The translations under genes and the position numbers were made by a program. This document shows, in pieces, positions 22,791-33,549 of a stretch of DNA of 64,000 nt. The DNA lies in assembly GCA_036346405.1 (NCBI GenBank), contig CM070548.1, positions 68,481,739 through 68,545,738 on the forward strand. Reading direction: 5' to 3'. Source of the DNA: Phyllostachys edulis. Taxonomy: Eukaryota > Streptophyta > Magnoliopsida > Poales > Poaceae. The stretch's first letter is position 1, and the number at the start of each line of letters is the position of its first letter. Below the pieces are notes generated by a model, which saw nothing but the letters and a program-made list of their open reading frames with translations, made no database searches and had not been told where the DNA came from.

Positions 22791-23861
22791 TTCTAGAATT
22801 GTTTTTGATTTTTCTAGAATTTTTAACTCAATTTGCTATTTTTAAAAAATCTATTTGATTTATTGCTTTTTTTCTACAAAAACAAGAACCAACTTTGGGT
22901 TGGAATTATTTTTATTAGTACAAAAACAAGAACCAACTTTAGGTTGGAATTATTTTTATTAGATTCAAAATAATTCTAGAATTTTTTTTGAATTTTTCTA
23001 GAATTTTTTAACTCAATTTGCTATTTTTATAAAATCTATTTGATTTATTGTTTTTTCTAAAATTTGAAAAATCAAAATTCCGTTCGGACCGGGCGAGAGG
23101 GCGAGGAAAGGCGCGGCGAAGCGGGACCGTCCGATTTTGATTGGACGGTCCAAACCGATTTGAACGTTCAGACCGTCTGAACGGGTCAGCATGATCTAGC
23201 CGTTCAAATTCGATCGGACGGTCCACAACGATTGGGACGGTCCACAACGATTGGGACGTTCGGACCGTCCGAACTGCCATCTTGCTCGGGCCATCCAATC
23301 CTGATCTAACAGTCCACAACGATTGAAGGCGGGGCTACCAGAGCACGAAGCGGGCCAGAGGGTGGCCACGCGAATCAACAGGGGAAAACGAGCTGGAGAG
23401 ATTCGGCCCAAGGTGAATAGGGAGATTTAAATAGGTTTTTGATTAAATAAAATGCCGAAAATAAAAAGTATTTTTAGAAAATAGTAAATAAAGTCCAAAA
23501 AACAATAAAATGCACATAAATTTCTTAAATTATTTGGGACTTAATACAAATATTTTCATCTTAACTCTTGCTTTTTATGTTTGCAATTAAATTATTTTTA
23601 ACTTAGGAACAAAAGGAAAACCTCTTCTAAAAACCAACAAAATCCAAAAAAGGCTTAAAATAATATTTTTGATTTTAAATCCAATTAAGAACCAGAAAAC
23701 TTAAATAAACCAAATTTGATTTAATTGAAGTTTGTTTAATTCAAATTAAATGACTTTTAATTCCAAAATTTAAAGTTAAGCTTTAGCAAATTAATGAAAC
23801 AAAATGGTTACTTTTAAATTTTTGAAAATTTTCAAAAAACCCAGAAAATAGGGATGTTACA
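22791..23861 (-). mobile_element. Decayed gypsy LTR fragment, reverse
   Basis: The right end GGGATGTTACA is the inverted LTR start TGTAACATCCC. A cluster of GGACGGTCC / GTTCGGACCGTCCGAAC motifs (23090-23290) matches the palindrome clusters of LTRs A and C. The other LTR end is not visible, and the left part merges into the duplicated AT-rich tract. Confidence 0.6.
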
Positions 23862-24118
23862 TCTGTGGCCCAAAAAAATACATTTTTTTTGGGCAAATTT
23901 TGCTATGGTTACAATCCAAACACATCAATTTCACCCGTAAATTGGTATGGCTACGATCCAAACAACATTTTTTTTCCACAGGTTTTGGTATTACCTAGAT
24001 TTTAGCATAACACATCTGTACCAAAATTACGCTCTGTTCAAGTCCCACTTATTCTTCAGCACTATTTTCTTCAACTACTATATACAACGTGCGCGCTTGC
24101 GCGCGCACAGGTACCTAG
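23862..24118 (+). mobile_element. Possible Helitron 3' terminus
   Basis: At 24090-24109 GTGCGCGC and GCGCGCAC form an 8-bp stem with a 4-nt loop, followed six bases later by CTAG (24115-24118) and a T. A GC hairpin shortly before CTRR with insertion before T is the plant Helitron 3' signature. No 5' TC end or Rep/helicase gene is identified, so the left limit given is only the LTR fragment boundary. Confidence 0.35.
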
Positions 24119-24337
24119 TAGGAATAAGAAGTCAGATTTTCTGAGTTTTCATTGCCTAGAAGATAGTAGTGGTAACACCTTTTGTCTTGAACAACTTCCC
24201 CGTTGAACTCTCTTTTTTTTTAAAGTTTTTTGTTAAGTTTATTTGACTGCACACACTTTATTCTGTACTTTCGGGACATACACAAACTCTGCAATCTCGA
24301 AAGAGCTGAACTAAGACAGGCCCAATTTTATTAACAG

Positions 24338-24529
24338 ATCTACTGCTCCTCTTCCGGACACTGGCCAGTGGCTGCTTCTAGCATTGAATGAGAAGCTTCC
24401 TCAAACTGTGGTTGATTTACTGAGAGCTCACATCATCACTCTTCATCATTATTTCATGTTGTTTATCATGTTGGGGTTATCGGCGCTGTTTAACTGCATC
24501 AAAGGTCTTGGACTCGTAATAGCCACAAG
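24338..24529 (+). pseudogene. Single exon of a multi-pass membrane protein gene
   Basis: An open block starts after the acceptor TTATTAACAG (24337) and ends before a donor, AAG/GTATAC. It reads STAPLPDTGQWLLLALNEKL, then VDLLRAHIITLHHYFMLFIM, then LGLSALFNCIKGLGLVIATR. The central part is hydrophobic with two adjacent His residues. It reminds me of plant PAP2/sphingomyelin-synthase-like membrane proteins, but that is a weak guess. No other exons are seen nearby. A CACTA terminus begins seven bases after the donor. It could be a stranded or captured exon. Confidence 0.45.
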
Positions 24530-24536
24530 GTATACG

Positions 24537-24747
24537 CACTACTACAAAACAGATAATAATAGACGTTTCATCACAGACGATACTATTGCCTCATCACAGA
24601 CGGTTCAAAAGGAATCATCTGTGTTGGGTCTGTTGGGACCAGACATTTGCAGTGCCAGTCTATCATAGACGGTTCGTAATAAAAAACCATCTGTGATACG
24701 TACCTATCACAGACGGTTCGTTAATAGAACCATCTGTGAAGATACGT
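24537..24747. mobile_element. CACTA terminal fragment
   Basis: Starts CACTACTACAAAACAG and continues with subterminal repeats ATCACAGACGGTTC and their complements in several orientations. No opposite terminus is found, so it is truncated. Same family as 40451-42015. Confidence 0.7.
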
Positions 24748-24900
24748 TCCACTGCACATTTTATAGAGGCTGGGCTGTTTGGACCGTATGATAGGAATCG
24801 GACGGTTTCGATCGGAGGAGACATTCGGATGACTGTGGTAGTTGGACGTACGCTCCGGATCGTAACATTTCTTGCTATGATTCTTCCCTCTACGAGGTCT

Positions 24901-25095
24901 TGGTGTGCTTAGGGCTGTTCATTTTTTAACCGAACCGAATAAATTGCACCAAAAATACCGAACCGTACTGGTTAACTCGGTTTGACCGGTATTCGGTACG
25001 GGATTCAAAAATATGGTTTTTTAGTATTTCGGTTTTTTCGGTAAAAACCGGCTAAAAACCGAAGCAACCGAACAAAACCAAAATCTGAAATCTCG
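24901..25095. repeat. hAT-like repeat with AACCGAACCG / CGGTTTTTTCGG motifs
   Basis: Begins TAGGGCTGTTCA and is rich in ACCGAACCG and GGTAAAAACCGG. It resembles the unit at about 36770-36945 in opposite orientation. The terminus looks like a grass hAT MITE; no TSD could be settled. Confidence 0.4.
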
Positions 25096-25356
25096 CAACG
25101 TACCTGACACGCTCTGGCTCAGGGAGTCGGGGCCTTGGGCGCTCGCGGCCTCGCGCTCGGCCCATCCACGGACCCCTGTTCACCTCACAGCCACGCACGG
25201 GCTCGGCGCCTAGGCTGGCTGGGTCTGGCTGCCTCATTGCTTGCAGCACTGCACTTCTCGTGAGTGACTTGCGAGGATTTGGATGCTATGGGTACCTCAC
25301 AAAGTTAGCTTCTCCTTGAATTAGACAGACAAGTAGTAAGAGTAAATGGCATGAGC
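25096..25356. other. GC-rich flank; no gene seen
   Basis: No ORF with recognisable content. AGC at 25354-25356 is the left TSD of the CACTA element that follows. Confidence 0.4.
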
Positions 25357-25399
25357 CACTACTACAGAACAGACCTTTGGTCGAACTGCCAAATGGGCA

Positions 25400-25680
25400 A
25401 TAGTCTCGGAGAAAATTGCGTCCGGGACCAAAAAGATCTTTAGTCCCGGTTGGTAACACCAACCAGGACTAAAAGTCCCCTGCCCAACGGCTCGGTGGCG
25501 AGCTTTTGCGGGAGGGACATTTAGTCGGTTGGTGTTACCAACCGACTAAATGTCAACCTTTAGTCGGTTGGTACTACAATCCGGGACTAAATCTTTAGTC
25601 CCGGATTGTAGTACCAACGGGACTAAGGTTGACATTTAGTCGGTTGGTAACACCAACCGACTAAATGTCCTTCTATTTAA
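25400..25680. repeat. 5' subterminal repeats of the CACTA element
   Basis: Alternating direct and inverted copies of GACATTTAGTCGGTTGG and TTTAGTCCCGG with TGGTAACACCAACCG. In CACTA elements such arrays bind the element's own DNA-binding protein. Confidence 0.8.
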
Positions 25681-26733
25681 ACTCTGTTTGGCGTTAAATC
25701 ACGGGAGCCGAAACGCCGCCGCCGCCGCCGGGACACGCCACTTGCATTGTCACCACCGCCGAGCCGTTCATTCACTCAACCGTATTCACCGGCGTGTTCG
25801 CGGTAAGCTCTGATGCTAACCCTGCCGTCCATTATGAAAAAATATGAAATGTGAAATTTGAATAATTTTTATATGTTATAAAATTGCCAATTAATTCATA
25901 AATGGAACTTTCATGATTTTTGTAGGCCACAATAAATTTCCAAAAATCATGAAATTTGTTTTTCCACTAAGTTACACTGTGAACAGTCCATATAAAAATT
26001 TTAAGACTATTTGGACAAAGTTGAATTTATACCTATTTTATGCTTATTTATTTAATTATTATTCCATGAATTTTGTAGGCTAAATTAATGATCCAAAAAT
26101 TCTGAAAATTGTTTTACCATCTAATTAGGCTATGAACTATCTGTACAAAAATTTTGGGATCAATCTGAAGACTTTTATTTTTCACCTTATTTAATAATTA
26201 TTTAAATAAATGAAAAATGACTTTTACATGTGTTAGTTAGGTTAAGCTTTGAGGGTGTTTGATGAGATAAGTCTTATCTTATCAGATCCAACCTCTTGGG
26301 TAAAAATAATAAATATTAATTTTGTTTTAATAAATAAGTTTAATATTTAATTATTAAGTAATTAGTTAATCTCGTAATTAGCTTAATCACTTAGTTATTG
26401 TTTGCCTTTTGGATTGATTGTTGACCTAGGGTCATTCACCCTTAATGACTTTGGGTAATTTAGTTAATTATTAATTATCATTTAACTTGATGTCCCTTCT
26501 CCTTAAGCTTACTGTTTTGCGTTAAATCACAGAGCAAGAACGCCGTCGTGCCGCCAGGACACTCCATACGCCGCAAGGCGAAGCTCCTAGTGCAAATTTG
26601 TCAAATAGTCTGATTCTTTGAAAATTCAAAATAAATTCATCTTAATTTCAAAAATTCTAAAAAATTTTGGGTAGCCTCTCTATCATGTGTACTATCCGGG
26701 AAAAATTTGAAACTTGAAATTTAATTATGTGAT

Positions 26734-29700
26734 ATGTCATATAATGCAGACGATGACACGCCATTGGATGTACAATGCCGATCGCCGCTCAAAGAGTTCA
26801 TTGATGGCGTGCATTATTTCTTAAGAGTGGCCGAGGCAAACAAGCGGGATGGTTTCATGTCTTTGTCCATGTGCCTGTGTAAGAATTTGAAGGAATATTT
26901 CGCTCAAGGAGTCTTCACTCACACTTGTTGAAGTCGGGTTTCATGCCAAACTATATTTGTTGGACCAAGCACGGAGAAACCAGGTTATAATGGAAGAAGG
27001 TGAAGAAGAACAATTGGACCCTAACGACATTATTGCTCAATACGGTGACTTCGATGATCTTGCAATGGGCTAAGTCAAGAAGAGGCGAGGCGAAGACACA
27101 CTCATTGAAGATGATGCTCTTGGTGATGTCATTCGTGATGCACAAAGAGATTGCGAAAGTGAAAAGGAGAAGGCTAAGTTTGACCGCATGCTAGAGGATC
27201 ACAAGAAATTACTATACCCGTCCGTAGAAGATGGGCAAAAAAGTTGGGTACAACATCGAGTTGCTACAATGGAAGGCATGAATGGTGTATCCGACAAGGC
27301 ATTTGGGCAATTATCAAGATCCAAAAAAGATGCTTAGAAGCCTAACGAATTGCCCGCCACTACGCACGAAGCAAAAGCAGGTCATCGCCCTTTGGGATTA
27401 GAAATCCGTAAGATACATGCATGTCCTAATGATCGCATCTGATCGTGGCAAGGACTACGAGAATTTGGATGAATGCCCGTATGCAAAGCGTCGCGGTATA
27501 AGATCGGCGAGATGACCTGGCGATGTTGAGGGCGAAGAACGCCCCAGAAGAAAATCCTCGCCAAGGTTATGTGGTATGCTCCTATAATACCACGCTCAAA
27601 CGTCTGTTCATAAACAAGGACCATGCAAAGTTGTCGCGATGGCACAAAGAAGACCGTAAGGTAGACAACATGTTGAGACACCTGGCGATGGGTCCCGGTG
27701 GAGAGCAATAGGCGAGAGAATTTTGAGTTTGCAGATGACGAAGAAACCTAAGGTTAAGCTTTAAGCACGGATGGTATGAATCCTTTTGGGGACCGAGCAC
27801 TAGTCATAGCACTTGGCACATTACTCTATGTATCTACAACCTTCCTCCATGGTTATGCATGAAGCGAAAGTTCATTATGATGCGGTGCTCATCCAAGGCC
27901 CGAGGCAACCCGGCAACGACATCGATGTCTACTTGAGGCCATTAGTTGAGGAACTCCCGCTTTTATGGAGCAAACCGGTGTACGTGTGTGGGATGAGTAC
28001 AAACAGAACACTTCGACCTGCGAGCATTGTTGTTCGTAATAATCAATGATTGGCCCGCTCTAAGTAATCTTTTAGGACGAGACAAACAAGGGATATAATG
28101 CATGCACACAATGTTTTGATGACATTGACAAGATATATTTGAAAAATGTCGAAAGGTCGTGTACCTTGGCCATCGCTTTTCTTCCTATGAATCACCAACT
28201 AAGAAAGAAAGGCAAGCATTTTAACGGTAAGGCGTAACACGAACCAAGCCTCATAACCGAGGCCGGGAGGATGTACTTGATATGGTCAAGGATGTGCAAG
28301 TAGTCTTTGGAAAGGGACAAGGCAAATAACCTGTTCGAAGATGCTAAGGACACGCACCCATGTGGAAGAAGAAGTCCATATTTTGGGAGCTACCCTATTG
28401 GCAAGTCCTAGAGGTCTCGCAACGCGATCGACGTGATGCACGACAAAGAATCTTTGTGTGAACTGCTAGGATTCATGGATGTGTATGGAAAGTCTAAGGA
28501 TTCACTCGAAAGCACGACAGACTTGCAAAGACATGAAAGAACGAGACAACTCGCATCCAGAGAAGCAGACGATGGACGCCATTACTTAAGACCGCTAGCT
28601 TCACTCTTAGCAAAGAAGAGAAGGAAAGCATGTTTGAATGCCTAAACAAAGATCAAGGTCCCATCTGGATTCTCCTCCAATATAAAGCGATAATAAATGT
28701 GCGGAGAAGAAATTCCTACACTTAAAGTCCCATGATCGCCACGTGCTTATGACGCAATTGCTTCGGTTGCTTTAAGAGGAATTTTACCTCCACATGTACG
28801 TCTGCCACCGTGAAGCTATGTGCATTCCTCAATGCAATTTCTCGAAGGCAATCAATCCAATGGAACTAGCTACTCTCTGAGAATGATGTGGTTCAATGTC
28901 TTGTCGACTTTGAGTTGGTGTTCCTCCATCATTCTTTAATATCATGACACACCTCCTAGTTCACCGGTCAAGGAGATTAATATTCTCGGTCTGTGTTCCT
29001 ACACAACATGTTCCCTTTGAGAGGTTCATGGAGTCTCAAGAAATATGTTCACCGGCGTGTTTCGGCCGAAGGAAGCATCGCCAAGGGCTACGGGACGAGG
29101 AGGTCATTGAGTTCTGTGTTGACTTCATTCCCGACCTTGACCCGATTGGTGTTCCCTGAATCGCGACACGAGGGAGACTTAGTGGAAAGGGAACACTAGG
29201 AAGAAAACATATATCGGCACGGGACGATTATTTCAATAAAGCGCACTACAGCTTCTTCAAAACTCCTCCGTGGTGGAGCCGTATGTCGAGGTACACAAGG
29301 AGTTCCTACGATCCCGTTTCTGGAAGAATGAAGCTTGGATTAGGCGTCATCACATGGAAACTTTCAGCGGTTGGTTGCGAAAAGAATGTCGTGGTGATGA
29401 CAATATTGATGAGCAAGCGATTTGTTGGCTAGGCAACCATCGTGGCACATCCTCACGCATAAAGGGTACGAGATAAATGGAAATACATTTTACATCGTAG
29501 CCCAAGATAAAAGGAGCACGAACCAAAACAGTGGTGTCGCGAGATGCCACAGCACCCAAATGGAAAGAGGCAAACATATTATGGCCGCATAGAGGAGATT
29601 TGGGAACTAGACTACGACCTAATTTTAAAGTCCCTTTGTTCCAAAGTGCCAATGGGTGAAGATGACCGGAGGCGGGTAACAATGACAAGGAGTATGGAAT

Positions 29701-30050
29701 GACAACGGTGGACCTCAACAATATTGGGTACAAAGACGAACCATTCGTCCTGTCTGCTGATGTGAATCGGTGTTCTATGTGAAAGACATGTCTACAAAAC
29801 CCAAGAGAGGGAAAACGACGACAAATCAACCAATGAGCTAAAACGCCACATAGTTCTTTCGGGGAAAAGAAACATCGTGGGAATTGAGGACAAGTCGACA
29901 AGTCAAGATTATGAAAGGGATGACCGAATCCCGCCCTTCATGTGACCAAAGACCCAAGCATCCGCTAAATGCCGAGGACACTCCATGGTTACGGATGATC
30001 ATAACCAAGGGTCATACGTCAAGAAGAAGTTCACCATCGTGCCCGCTTGA
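26734..30050 (+). pseudogene. CACTA tnp2-type transposase, many frameshifts
   Basis: The tnp2 transposase cuts and joins element ends. From the ATG at 26734, segments in shifting frames follow tnp2 order: FLRVAEANKRDGF, GFMPNYICWTKHGE, MLEDHKKLLYPSVEDGQKK, CPLGLEIRKIHACPND, DECPV, ALSTDGMNPFGD, GYNACTQCFDD (about 28092, C-x2-C), LRKKGKHFNG, KKSIFWELPYWQVLEV, AIDVMH (about 28422), DVYGKSKDS, DGRHYL, MTHLLVH, KKYVHRRV, SIAKGYGT, VIEFCVDFIPDLDPIGVPES, CQWVK and a final CPLDI at 30048. Over ten frame changes and several stops break it. Indels are mostly short. The protein would be about 1000 residues. Identification is firm; function is lost. Confidence 0.88.
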
Positions 30051-30483
30051 TATATAGTGATGTTTAATAAATAGTGTGTATTAGAGATTTTATGTAATAA
30101 TTGTAACTTCAGATGTTTCTATCATATTTTTCTTGTTTTTATCGTTTCAAATGAAATTCCTATTCGATAAAAGGACACATGTACCTCTGTGAAGCATGTC
30201 TTCTCCACCGTGTAAAAATGACTTGAAATTTTTTAGCAAGTATTTATGCCTTCAAATGAAATTCCCGACTTGTGGTTTGAGCCCTTCATTTTGTTTATAG
30301 TTGGCTCTTCACTTCCTAGCTTGTGGTCACTATAAAAGTCGTTTGAAATGTCAATAAGATAAAAGGAAATGCAACTATTATTTTTAAAAAATTTATGCCT
30401 AGTATTTAATTTACTATGCATTTAACAAGAATTAGCATATTTATACAAATAAACTTAATACAAAACCCAAGCTGTGAAAAGCT

Positions 30484-30830
30484 GTGGCGGGAATCGAATA
30501 GTGGGGACCTTTAGTCGGTCAGACTGCTTGGGACTAAAGGTCACACAACCGGGACTAAAGGTTCTCTCGAAAATATGTCCCAGCATAAAACCTTTAGTCC
30601 CTGCCGTGGCACCACGGGACTAAAGGTCCACCTTTAGTCCCGGTCCAGTATCACGGACTAAAGGTCACACGAGGACTAAAGGTTCTCTCGAAAATATGTT
30701 CCACAAAACCTTTAGTCCGGTCAGTGGCACCACCCGGGACTAAAGGTCCGACCTTTAGTCCCGGTCCAGACACCACCCGGGACTAAAGGTCTTTAGTCCG
30801 GTTAGTATCTGCTTGAGACTAAAGGTCCCC
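30484..30830. repeat. Internal cluster of CACTA subterminal-type repeats
   Basis: Around ten copies of CCTTTAGTCCCGG, GGGACTAAAGGTC and related forms stand between the tnp2 and tnp1 regions, directly before a leader-like GC-rich stretch. There are no CACTA ends here, so it is not a simple nested element. Confidence 0.75.
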
Positions 30831-31721
30831 CTCAGTACTTAAGCAACAGTGGCTTCTTCCCTTCTTCCACCCCTTCCGTCTCCCTCGCCGTCTCCTCGCG
30901 CGCGCTTCCTCCCGTGGCGCCCCACTCCCGCCACCACCTCCACTCGGCTCCTCCTCCGCCGCTCCAGCTCGCCCCGGCTCCTCCCTCCTTCGGCCGGATC
31001 CGGCCGCCCGGCTCGCCAAGAAGAGCTCGCCACCAGTGCCTGAGTCGCCTCCTCCCACGCCCGGTGAGCTCAGAGGTCAAGAGGTTTACTGTTGTTTCTA
31101 AAAGTTTATCTCAGAGGTCAAGTATCCTTAAATAGATGTCAACTTGCACCATGAAGAGTCACTCAAACCATGGTCAAAGGAGCAAAACTTTGCTTCTGAG
31201 ATAGGCTTGGAGTCACCATCGAGAGTGCTTAGGGTACAAGCTAGATGTGCGATCGAGTAACACGGTAATTAACGTCACATTAGAGTTTTTGCTACTTTGT
31301 CTCCTTGCTAGAACCAATTAGGCTTTGTTTGGTTGGATCAAAATCTCTGCTCATCCACATGGATAAGTCAGGATTTTAATTTAGATTCTCGGCTCATCCA
31401 TCTCCTTTTCTGCTCCTACTGTCTCTTGTCGCATTTGCAGGAGCAGAAAAGGAGATCGAGAGAGAGAAAATATACGGGTTCACAGAGGAGGCAAACGAGA
31501 TTAGCTAGCCGCCATCGTTGTCGGTGCCTCGGTGGCAATGTGGTATAGACGACGACAAAGACTAACCCCGTGGCAAGAGCCCTCTTTTGTGACCGCCATC
31601 GAGCCGAGAAATCATTTTCTTAACGAGCCTTAACGAAGTCGAGCCGAGCCGAGCCGAGTCACTCGTTATCCACCCCTACCGATCACGAACCGTTCTAACG
31701 TCCTACACATATATTTGCGAA
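30831..31721. other. GC-rich leader and repeat-bearing spacer inside CACTA
   Basis: 30840-31060 is C-rich like a transcribed leader. At about 31620-31676 repeated GAGCCGAGCC is followed by CACTCGTTATCCACCCCTA, the inverted terminus of a common grass hAT-type repeat (TAGGGGTGGATAACGAG). I see no ORF. Confidence 0.4.
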
Positions 31722-33475
31722 ATGGCCGACCGAATGACAACATGGACGATGCCATGATGGATATTATCAACAATGGCGCCTTACAAGGTGCCCAATTCAA
31801 GGTGATGACAACAATCAAGAAGTAGATGGCGGAGTCGAGATTTTGCCGATTATGAAGATGAGCAAGACAATGTCAAGCGAGGTCTATCTACAATCTCTTA
31901 TGTATACATGAAATTCGAATAATTTCATTTGTCGTATAAATATATTTATTTAAATCTTTGTGTTTCTACATTCGTAGCCCTCTGGATCGACAACAACAAC
32001 GGGAAGAGTAGAAATGTACGAGGTCCAAGAAGCCGTTGGAGGGTCGGTTCATTCTCTCGAATTCGAGGAGGATACTGAGCAAAGTACTTGGACCACATGC
32101 ACGTAAATTTGTCACCATTGTGGGTACCTTGTAAGGGACAGATCCCGATCAATGCTCGTGAATGGAAGCAAAAGAAAGTTGCTCCTCATATTAGTTTTGT
32201 CTCTCGATCGTGACAAGGCACTAGTTTGGCAAGATGTCCTTCAACATTTCGCGCTCGTCTGAAGATGAAGCTTTGAAGGAGAGAGTTAGGAACTGGGCTA
32301 TGAAGAAGATGGCCACACAATTCCAGTGTTGGAAGAAGAAATTGTACAACACATTTATCAGGAAGAACGACGCCAGATTTCAACACTAAGGCCTACGTCA
32401 AGTTGAGGCCGTTTTGGGATGAGTTTATGCAGTTCAAGACATCGGATGAGGGTGAGGCACGGGTGAGAAGGAACCAACAGAATGCCCGACAAAAGCAATA
32501 CCACCATCACTTGGGATCAGGTGGCTACAGGAGTGCCATTCCTAAGTGGGAAAGAATGGAACGGGAGATTCTTGCCAAGGGGATCGAACCAGAATCAATC
32601 AAGCCCGAAGCGCCAAGTATTGGTTTTTCGGTCATGGGGGAAGCCTGGACCTAGAGACCGGAAAGATAGTGTATGGCGCAAAACTCCAAAGAGCAGCCAA
32701 AAGATTTGCTTATGCTCGAGGCTTGGCTGAGAGTGGCAGGTGGCAGCCGAACAGAGATAAGGATGAGCTGACATACGCCCTGGAGAGTACTGAACACGGT
32801 GGGCGAACAAGAGGCTATGGGGAGGTGTCGTGGGAGCATGCCTTCCTAAAGACAAAGCCACCTATAGAAGCCGCCAGAGAAAGAAGTACGAGGAGGCAGA
32901 GCGGATGCGCAGGATGGAGGAAATGGTTCTTGAGTCACGGGAAGTGGCTCGTGAAGCAGTAGAGCGAGAAAAAGCACTTGAAGCCAAAATGAATGAGGAA
33001 ATCAAAAGGCAAGTGCAGATAGCAGTAAGTTCCATCCAAAGGCAAACTGCATCAGAGCCGGGAGTCAACATCACCCCTAATCGGTTGAAAAGCGATTGCG
33101 CTTCCACGAAGGTGCAGTGATTCAAGATGACGCAGGTGCGCTTCCCGTGGATGACATCACCGATCCTCTCACGACATGTGAGCTGCACATTCGAGGGAAT
33201 GCCACGGTCATGGTGGCTATCGGTGTTGTATCTCGATCGACCCTACGAAGACACCAAGATGCCATGGGGCATTAATACCTCCTGGATATGCTAGCGTCTC
33301 GGTGGATAGAGTTGTGAAAGGTAATAGCAATGTGCCTCTTGACATTGAAGGAGGTGATGGGGAGAAGACTTTAGGAGAAGCGGAGAAGACATTCATATGT
33401 TGGCGCAAGTGCTATATCATTATTCCTAGGGCGTCACCTCCTCCTCCTCAACAACCTAACCCTAGGTGCGGATGA
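31722..33475 (+). pseudogene. CACTA tnp1-like (Ptta/En-Spm family) gene, frameshifted
   Basis: The accessory DNA-binding gene of the CACTA element. After a start-like ATGG at 31722 comes DNMDDAMMDIINNGALQG. Later come FWDEFMQFKTSDEGEARVRR (about 32409), PKWERMEREILAKGIEPES, YWFFGHGGSLDLETGKIVYG (about 32613), YARGLAESGRW, DELTYALESTEHGGRTRGYG, then a charged coiled-coil-like stretch EEAERMRRMEEMVLESREVA (about 32885-33020) and VNITPNRLKSD. This order fits plant transposase Ptta/En/Spm proteins. Frames shift between segments. It may have formed one transcription unit with the Ulp1 region that follows. Confidence 0.8.
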
Positions 33476-33549
33476 AAGTGAGCGAAACATTTTTCACTAA
33501 TTATGTATTGGCTTAAATAACGGTTTACTCATACCACGTTGTTTTCACA

